Shown here piece by piece: positions 1 through 8,600 of a DNA stretch of 64,000 nt. Under the pieces are notes generated by a model. It ran no database searches and was not told the DNA's origin. It was given only the letters and a program-made list of their open reading frames with translations. How positions within the stretch are numbered: the first letter of the stretch is position 1; the number at the start of each line of letters is the position of its first letter. Made by a program: the position numbers and the translations under genes. Source of the DNA: Cladosporium sp. IMV 00045 (Eukaryota; Ascomycota; Dothideomycetes; Cladosporiales; Cladosporiaceae); assembly GCA_001931905.2 (NCBI GenBank), contig MSJI02000792.1, positions 32,401 through 96,400 of the forward strand. Reading direction: 5' to 3'.

Positions 1-650
1 ACCGCCAGGTTAGTTGAGTCAATCTTGATGGTCAACAACAGGTAAAGCATACCCAGAAGATGTGTGAGGACTTTGGGCATGTCGTCTTTGCGTGGCGGAA
101 AGTCGCCTGCGGTTGTTTTGACAAGCAGCAATCCCACCTTCGTGACGTAGTCTGTGAGCTGGAACTGCACTGAAGCAGCCAGAATCCCAATAAGCATGTT
201 CGTGTCATTGGAAATGGGATCGAGCGTTTCGATGTGATTGCCTAGCCAGGAAGACATGTAGACTTTCAAAGAGGGTTGCGAGATCTTGTACTTGTGGCGC
301 ACGATCAAGACGTCTTTGAGGAGCTGCTCGTCGAGAATCTCAGGAATATCGCGGAGTTGGCTGTGCAAGACCTTGCAAAGAAGCTCCATGGCGCGAGGTC
401 CACCTTTCTGGACCGGCGTAACGATAGCGATGAGCGAATCGTGTGGTTGTTGGATTGCGCGAAGGAACAGTGCCTCAAGGACAGGAGAGGCCTGGCGGAG
501 GATGACCGACGAGACTTGAAGTTGCCTAATCAATCAGTATCGATGCATCTATGATCGCAAGGGTGTCACTTACTTTTGATCCTCTCCCATTCCGCACACG
601 AGAAGGACGTCCCCAGTAGGATCGATGTTGATGTTGAGTGGCTCGGCCAT
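1..650 (-). CDS. BTB/POZ-domain protein A, copy 1 (3' end outside window)
   Basis: Likely an adaptor-type protein with an N-terminal BTB/POZ fold. Exon 1 is 650-574 and ends at a GTAAGT donor. Exon 2 is 525-53 and ends at a GTATGC donor, and the window starts inside intron 2. The start codon opens a short leader followed by the typical BTB opening G-D-V-L-L-V-C-G. After intron 1 comes L-Q-V-S-S-V-I-L-R-Q-A-S-P-V, the usual 'becomes the limit for the body' segment of fungal BTB proteins. The remaining sequence is helical in character with no recognised domain. It is transcribed divergently from BTB gene B across about 400 bp. The complete paralogue lies at 34866-36002. No molecular partner can be named. 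Confidence 0.75.
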
Positions 651-1058
651 AGCTGCTTGCTCAGACTCGCAACAGGCACCGGGATCCAAGTACGGTAAAA
701 TACTGTAGAATATGCATGTTAGACTTGCGTGTCATCGATGGTGAATTACACCATTCGTTATTCACTTACCGTCGAGTGGCTATTCCAAGGTAAGAAGATT
801 GTTGATTGATAAGGGAGCGAAGAGAGGTGTCTAGTCAAGGTGCGGTGTAGTGGTGAGCGAGGGATGTGGTCCGCGTTACGATTGATTCTCGTCAAAGAGC
901 GAAGTGTGGGTGGACTGCCGTGTGTTGGTTTCAAGAGGCAAGAGCGAAGGGTGGTAGTCATGTGACCAGGCTCCACTTCGGATAATCAGATCCATGGCAA
1001 CTGATCACAAAGCTCGCACGCACAACTTACCTGACCTTCCCACACAAACCACTTCCAC
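651..1058. promoter_or_regulatory. Shared divergent spacer of the two BTB genes, copy 1
   Basis: This 408-base stretch separates two start codons pointing away from each other, so it must hold both promoters. I saw no clear TATA box and no open frame with a recognisable product. The same spacer is kept, with substitutions, in copy 2 at 36003-36410. Confidence 0.55.
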
Positions 1059-2307
1059 ATGACAAAGCGATCGCACTCCGCAGCCATGGCAGACGAGCGA
1101 GAGCCCAAGAGATGTCGCAGTGCGCCACTGCCACTAGAACTCAGCGCCGCCGTCGACATGAAGCCCGAGAAGATCATCAATGTGATTGAAGATGGCGACG
1201 TTCTGCTAGTCGTTAGCAAGCTGAATGGCGAGGAGAAGAAGTAAGTACAAAAGGCACGAATCTCCGCTACACTTACTGATAAACACTCACAGCATTGGTT
1301 TGCGCTGCTCGTCAGTCGTATTGTCCATGGCCTCATTCGTCTTCAAAACCGCGCTCGCTGCTCCTGTCATACCGCCAGCGCCAGCAACCGACTCCTCCGC
1401 CAGCGCCACCACTCCGACAACCCTCGAGACAGGCAAACTCATCTCCCTCCCCGAGGACGACGGCGACGCACTGCTGCTGATCCTCTACATCCTCCACTTC
1501 CGCAACCATATGCTCCCAGCCTACATTCAACCAGACAAGCTGATCCGCATCGGCGTGCTCGTCGCCAAATACCGCTGCTCCCTGGCCATCTCCCGCGCCA
1601 CCACGCAGTGGTTCGACCGGATCTACAGCGAAGTGGAAGCCGGCAAAATCACCAAATCCGACGACATCGTGATGCTCATCCAAGCAGCCTACGTCTGCGA
1701 CGAAGCAATGTACTTCGCACGCCTGTCAAGCCTCTTCGTGCTCACGTTCCCAATGTCTGTGACAAAGGCATCTCCTGCCGAGCCCAACATGACGCACGAA
1801 GGGATCACACACCTCAAAACGCTCCTGCACCAACGCCAAGCATCGAGTCTTCAATCCCTGCGCATACAGATCGACCTCCTCACCGAGCCCTGCGCCATCG
1901 CCCTGGGAAAAGAATCCCACCACTACGTCGACTGCCCACCGGACACCGACCCCGAGGAGGCAGGCATCGACACGGATGACAAGCCCGACGTCTGCGTCGT
2001 CGACTCGCAAGCAGCGTTGCTCTACCTTGCAGCCATGCGCGACGCGGGGATCTGGCCTTCGACGACGGCGTGGGGGGGCAAGACGGGAAAGCAAGTCATC
2101 GACGCAATTAGGGAGTTACGTGTGCCGGAGTACGACGATAGCGATAAATGCGATTTCTGCCTGCCGCTGGTGGAGGAGTTTGCGAAGAAGTTGACGCTCG
2201 TGCGCCACTTGCAGAAGAATATCCTTTGGGGTCTATGTCTGGATTGTTTCAATGCGGGTGGGACTAATCCGGGGGAGTGTAGGTTTGCGCATGCTAAGAT
2301 GGGATAG
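1059..2307 (+). CDS. BTB/POZ-domain protein B with C-terminal Cys motifs, copy 1
   Basis: Two exons, 1059-1240 and 1293-2307, joined across a 52-nt GTAAGT...CAG intron, give about 398 residues. The BTB fold begins near residue 45 (D-G-D-V-L-L-V-V) and continues over the junction into I-G-L-R-C-S-S-V-V-L-S-M-A-S. The middle is alpha-helical without a known domain. The C terminus has two C-x2-C pairs (C-D-F-C and C-L-D-C) and ends in G-E-C-R-F-A-H, which could bind a metal; this is inference. A second start at 1086 has the better context (GCCATGG), so the first nine residues are uncertain. Compared with copy 2 it lacks 12 residues just after that methionine. Function is unknown; BTB proteins often link substrates to cullin ligases. 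Confidence 0.8.
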
Positions 2308-2736
2308 GCAGTGGTCCAAGTGAGGGTGAAATCGAGTTAAGGAGAGCTGGTGGATGACATTGAAAAGTTCGGTCTTCGAAGGAGACTAGGTTTGCGCGTG
2401 TTAAGGCGTCATAGGCAGTGGCCGATGGGACGTTGTAATTGAGATATGAAAGCGGATGGATGACATTGAAAAGTTTAGCCTTTGAGGGCTGATGAGTTGA
2501 TTGCTTTGTTTGTTTGCGAGTTGAATTCGGGTATGATGCGTACTTGAGCAAATGAAGGGGAATGAAGAAAATGCCATAGTCGCGAATCAAGGAAATTGCA
2601 CGCTCAGCTTGTATTGCGGATGCTGTGAGTGCTAGCGATGGCGCTGTGCACTCGAGAAACGTGAAGAATGTGATAGCCCTCAGAGGATCCTGGCGGGCTC
2701 AGGGAATGCTCCCAAGGCCGTGCGGGCATGATTCGC
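2308..2736. repeat. Tail-to-tail spacer with decayed duplication of the BTB-B 3' end, copy 1
   Basis: The spacer lies between the stop codons of BTB-B and BUD7. The bases around the BTB-B stop (aggtttgcgcatg, 2281) recur at 2388, and the downstream motif gacattgaaaagtt is also present twice, so a segment of about 107 bp was tandemly duplicated and then drifted. No coding potential beyond this was seen. Confidence 0.65.
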
Positions 2737-5101
2737 TCAGCCGTCGGTGCCATCGCTCTTGAAGGCAGCACAGAGCGCAGCGTATTGGTGGGTGAGGTCA
2801 AGGATGTGTTGCGGTAAGCTCGTTGCTTGGATGATGCTGCGGACCTTGACCGCGCCTTCCTCCTCGATGAGGTTGCGAATAGTGTAGAGGAGATCAGGAG
2901 AGAACTACGATGGTGTCAGCTTGCAATGTCTAATGATTTCCACGCGGGCGATCGGTGCTTACCTCAGAGTACCATCGGTACTGCCAAGCGACCAGCCTAA
3001 TGAGCGAGCCCAAAATGCCTCTGTGGTCTCCGTGCTTCTCGTAGAGCGCGAGGACGCCACGCATCGCCTTGGGACTGAAACGCATGCTCAAGCACGCCTG
3101 CCACGCCTCTATCGCCTCGTCCGGGTGGTGCAGGCGCTCGGCCAAGTCACCCAGGATCTCCCACTCCTCGGCATTCTTCTTGTATGCAAGTTGCTGCTGG
3201 CGGTATTGGGCAGCCTCGGTGCGCCAGATCGTGTAGATGCGCAGGTCTTCGTAAAGCACCATGAAAAGGTTGTCCAGCCAGCGCTCACAGAGACGCTTGT
3301 GCTGGAATTCCGTGTAATCCTGGTGCGAAGGGTCTGTTGGTGGCGGCGCGGGTTGCGGCGTTTCGGTGGCCGAGCGGACGGTGATGGTTGTGTCGGGCTT
3401 GGAGACGTCGGGGTCTAAGTGTGAAGCAGCAGCCGAAGGTTCGCCGTCAGTTTGCTGTTCTTCGACATTCTCTGAAGTTGTTTCGGCCTCGCCGTGGCCA
3501 TTAGGTTGAGGAGTGTCGGTGCCACGCAGGGCCGTAGTGCTGGCATTGCGGCTTTGGGTACCGGTCACAGTCTGCTTCTCGGCCCTGTATTCTTCTTCCA
3601 TGACGAAGACTTGACTTCTTGTTTTGAGCAACTGATCCCATCCAATCTTCTTGGTAATCTGGGTGAGGAGCATGTACGCCTTGTGGAAGGTGCCCTTGTA
3701 GTTTCCAGCTGCGAGTCTTCTAAGAGTAGGGTGGACCATGTCAACTTCAGGCGCGGCTCCAGCATCATCAATCTCGTCGCAGAGGGTCTCCGGTGCCAGA
3801 GGAAGCGACACCCTGGAGGGTTCAGGTAATCTTGGTGCATCTTTATCCTGGTATGTGAACATGGGACATGAATTGAGGGTGAGGAGCGCGAGCTCCCACT
3901 GTTCCTGGACCACATAGACTTCTGCAAGCCTCGCCCATGTGTTGAATTCGCTTGGTGCTGCAATTACTCCTCGTTTGGCAATATCCAGCGCAAGGTCACT
4001 TCGGCCCTTCTTCACACAGAAATCCGCCTGGCAGTCGAGAAGCGAGTAGTCCATGGGCAGTTCTTGGACAGCTTGGTGAAGTAATTGCACCGCTTTTACC
4101 TCTTCGTCTCCAGCCATGTACACCCGAGCGAGCAGCGAAGAGATCTCCGGATCCCTTGCGCGCAGTTTTTCGAAAAGATTAATTCCAGATGCAAAACGGC
4201 CCGAGATTTTGATGTAGCTGAGGATGCCAGATGTGAGGTGATTTGACACCAAGTTAGGAACTTGGATTTCAGGATCGGAGCCCAGTTGCCAGCCTACCAT
4301 AATATCAGCCGAGTCCTCTTGTCAAGTATGTGTTGCAATCTTACCACTAAAGAACAGCCTCTCAGCTGCATCCAAGAAGCGCTGCTCCTGATCCGTGCTC
4401 GTAATGGGGTTGAATCTGCGCACGCCAATTATGCGCTTGATCGTATCGCCCGAGCCATTGTCTGCATAGGAGTATGCGCGCAGTACACTGCAAAGGTATG
4501 TCTCAAGCCAGTGTTCCTCGGTGGCCTCCATTTTGCTTCCGCGCTCGTCCACACAGTAGCTCTCGACAGTTCCAGGAATTTGGACTTGCACACGCATGTC
4601 GACCCGAGAGAATGCATTGTAGCAGCTGTTGCGAGTCAGCGTCTAGTTGCATATGCGCTTTTTCGCGCATTCGGGCGCTTACCAGTAGATGCCAGAAGTG
4701 ACCTTGTTTAGCTTGTCGTGTGGTGAGTAGGTCAAAGTGTTGATGTATGCGGCCAAGCTCGCCGACGAGGAGGCATCGATACCCGTGACATGGTGGTATA
4801 CCCCAACCTTCGCAAGATCTTAGCACCATTTCCACTCAATCCTAGTCTCATGTTTCCCCTTCTTTCTATTCTCCAGTAACTCCTGCGCTGACGTACCTGT
4901 TTCGTGGTCGATTTGATCGGTTGCTTGACGAGGTGGACAAGGTCTGGTGGGCCGAGTTCGCGAAGGGTGGGGAGGCTGTCGGTTCTGATTTCGACTACTG
5001 AATGCGCATCGTCCTCGAATAGCCTGTATAATGTTTAGCGAATGCAGTAATGCAGACCTCTCATAGGCATCGACTGACTCGGGAACAGCGGTGGAAGGCA
5101 T
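2737..5101 (-). CDS. BUD7: Exomer cargo adaptor, ChAPs family (BUD7/BCH1-like), copy 1
   Basis: ChAPs are Chs5- and Arf1-binding subunits of exomer, which carries chitin synthase and other membrane proteins from the trans-Golgi to the cell surface. Six exons are read: 5101-5079, 5023-4897, 4807-4683, 4625-4345, 4293-2963 and 2904-2737, about 684 residues, normal for the family. Family hallmarks are L-G-P-P-D-L-V-H-L near residue 30, H-V-T-G-I-D-A-S-S-S-A near residue 55, and a long TPR-rich core in exon 5. A charged insert between about residues 400 and 480 is likely disordered. The last exon encodes the conserved helical tail. Exon 1 is tiny: the donor GTCAGT gives a 55-nt intron and keeps the frame, while an alternative donor 21 bases on would give a 34-nt intron. 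It is divergent from HIR3 and convergent with BTB-B. Confidence 0.88.
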
Positions 5102-5640
5102 CTTGGTTGGTGGTGTCGCAGGCGCAATTCACTTCGAGAGCTTCCCCTTAGCTCGGTGTATAATGATAGGAGTTGGTCTCGCTCAGGTAATGGGGTGATA
5201 TGTCGAGCGGATTGGGAACCGTCGACTGAAATGCAATACAAGCGAACGAAAGGGACAAAAATCGCAGAAGGGTGTATTGGGAGACTTCACTTCCCACACC
5301 TCATCTCGAGTCGCCGTCTCAATGCCCAGCTGGCGTTCCATGCGCAGTCTTGGCCCAAGCTCAGCGTGTGATGACGGCGCCCGACCCTTTCTTTGGCCTC
5401 TCGACGCCGGCCGTTAATTGCTTGCCGCTTCACGCGACGCGCAACCACGAACATCTTACGAAAGGCACAACTCGAGCTATTAAACGTGATATACCACATC
5501 ACGAATCACACCGCCACCATCATTTGACAACATCACAGCATACTTCGCATGCACGCTTCCATCGCTGAGGCCCAAAAGCATGCGACTTTCCTCTTCACTT
5601 TGAAGCACGGCAGCCCCGAACCCCTGCCAATCTTTCCAAT
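5102..5640. promoter_or_regulatory. Divergent promoter region BUD7 / HIR3, copy 1
   Basis: This 539-base spacer between two outward-facing starts is conserved in length and mostly in sequence with copy 2 (40467-41005). A frame upstream of HIR3 is open in copy 2 but carries a stop near 5566 here, so it is unlikely to be coding. No TATA box was evident. Confidence 0.55.
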
Positions 5641-8600
5641 ATGTCCGGATTCAAGGCTTTGAACATCGAGTCGGACGATGAGTCTGACATCGAGGTCGAC
5701 GACACCAAGGAGATCCAAATCGAAGAAACCCTGAAATTATATCAGACCGCTCTCAAATTCCACTCCGAAGGCCCCGCTTCTTTTAATAGAGCTGCAGATG
5801 CATATCGCGAGCTGTTCGAATCTGAGATCTTCCAATACCCGGAATCACAGACGGAGCTGCGACGTATCGAACTCTATGGACCCAATGCGGAAGTTGAAGA
5901 CGACCTGGCTGAGTATGAGGTGCCCACAGGTTTTGCGACTGGCAATCTGGAAACCAACAACAGCACGTTGCCACAAATCCTGCATCTGTCGCATAAGAAT
6001 TATGCTCAATTCAGACTGGAAGCGCTGGCATCAAAGATCAACACTTTGAACGTCAATCTGCGACAAATCCTCACCGATGCATCAGCTGCACTGGACCATT
6101 TCGTTCAGGCCCTCGACAAGGACGCCACAGACCTTGACCTGTGGCGACGCACAGCCACCGTGGGGGAGCTGCTTAACAGCAAGAGAGCGGCTCGATTTTG
6201 TCTCGAGGCTGTTTTGGATGGCGATGAGGAGGGGTTGACCAGCTTGATGACTCTGCCTGGTTTGGAGGATGGCATTGCTGGGGAGCAGCTGCGAGAGCTG
6301 GTAGCCACGCTAGGGGACCGACTCTCTGTCTTGCAAGCGCCTCTTCCGCCAAAGAGTCGAAAGCTTTTATCTCGTATGCTCAAGCAACGTTTGGACCCCT
6401 ACCACAGTATCGTCTCCCGGAGAAGGGCGCTTCTGAAAGAGAACAAAGTAGACCTGGATCAGGTACCTGAGCAGCAGCGAGCTGTCGTTCCAGCTCCCAA
6501 AAACTGGGTCGATCTTGGAGATGCTCTTCTCCGTCATCACAACGCTAATCAGTACAGCTCTGCGCCTCTTTCTGCCATTTCCTTCGACCTGGCCGACACG
6601 CCCATGGCACCGGAGCCTCCAAAACTTGACACCGCACCTACTCCTGGTCCAGCGCAAGTCAAACATGAAAATGTTTTTGCTTTCATGCCAACATCTATCC
6701 CTGAACAGTTTCCTGGATTAGACAACGGCATTCCGACTGTGCAGCCTCAAATCTCCGACGCCGACGCTGAAATGCGCGTGATATCACGGCCAGGTGAAGC
6801 TTCCGAATCAAACGGATCATCCACGATCAGCCTCCCTACAAGAAAGCGGTCAGGTGATGCTGCAGGCCTGGTCGAGGGCGGTGAGGAAGGCCGTACCAAA
6901 AGCAGGCGCACTCGCGGCAGGGAATCAATTCTCGACCTTGCTGAGAGCAAACAATCTACAATAGATGCGAACACACAGTGGGAATTCGAGCAGCAACTCA
7001 ACGAACGTAAGGCGGCGGATGATTGGTTGTATGAAACGACTGGAGTACTCTTCGAGAGGGTGGGTGTCTCCACTTTTGAAGCTGGCAAGAACGTGAGAAG
7101 CGAGTTGGAACCCTCCAGTGAGACAAGCAGCGAGCCTGCGTCGTTTGATCCAGGTGACAAGGCTCTCAAGCTCGCCCGCTCGGACTTTTGTCAGTTCTTG
7201 AACGCCTACAACGATCGCCTCGCACATCTGCTTCTGGTTGGAGGCGAAGACTTCAAGATAGGCCAATCATCTTCGACTTCCGGATCTGCAAATTCACTTG
7301 CTGGCTCCTCCTCGTCTAAAGCCCAGCCGAAATTCGATACTATGCCCAGTGGGCGTCTGTTTGACCTTCTGCGCAATGTGAACGAGGGATGGCTGTCAGC
7401 GGGCGAAGTAGCGTATATGTTCATCAAGGCTCTGACATCACCAGACGACTCTGGCTCTGGAACAAGCGCCTACGCCAGGTATTCGTGGTCTGAATCATTG
7501 AAGACCATCGTTGTCCGAACACTGGTCAACTTTGATGGAAGCATCTACGAGACTGCTGCCACCGAGCTCGAAAAGTTCCAGCGTCAAATCGCTGGTGACA
7601 ATGCAGAGCTGGCTGGCAACTCTCCATTGCCGGAGTTCCTCCTCACGATTTTTGAGCTTCATCTTGACATCTTCTGCTTGATCAAAGAGCCGAACAGCGG
7701 CGTTGATGAAGAGACTGTGGCCTTGCAAGGAGACCGCCTCCACCGATGGTCAGCCTTGGCGCGAGAAGTGATGCACGCGAGAAACGAAACTTCCGAGACT
7801 CAAGCGCCGTCAGATCAACTCAACCTGCGCTTCATCTGGGCCACGACGCTACACATTGGAGCACTGGCGGATGTGGACCAGGACTACGCATTAGAGTGCA
7901 TGCAAGATCTGCGACGCGCTCTTCTAGTGGCCGATGATTTCAGCGTCTTCTTACCCAACAATGCCGTCATGCCAGAGATCTCTATTGCTGCTATCGACCG
8001 CAAGATATCTGAGCTCACAACGAAGGACTTCTTCGCCAAGGTCACCGAAAATGAGATGAACGACCCACTCGCCACAATAGAAAACCTGGAGCCGCTACTC
8101 GAGTCTTTGGAGATGCAGGACAATGGCATGGAAAATGGCATGGCTCAAGAATCGGTGCCACAGCATGTTCCTCAAGACCTAGTTGATTTCCTAGCGGGCA
8201 GTAGCATGTCAGTCCGACTCATGCTTTGGCAGCGCCTCAGAGAGGCATACACGAAGATCTCCTACACACCCATGGTTGTGGTGTGCTACTTCCGAATGAT
8301 GAGGATGATCCTCAACCAAGTGAAAGGTGCTAGCTTCTTGGAACTTGAGCAGGAAGAGCGCCAGATGTTGCTTCTGAAGACCATGCGAATGGTTGATGTC
8401 ATGGTTGCCAGGGTATTCGCCCTGAGTGAGACGTCCGAAGACGCCTGGGAATACTTAGATGAGACAGGCCTGCCAGGCGCCATAACACTCCTGGGCGAAC
8501 TCCTCCACATCCTGCAGGTCTTCAACGTCTTCGAAGATTCTATCCAAATTGGGCAAACGAAACCACCGTCCGGCTCGAATGATCTTCCGGTACCTTCTTT

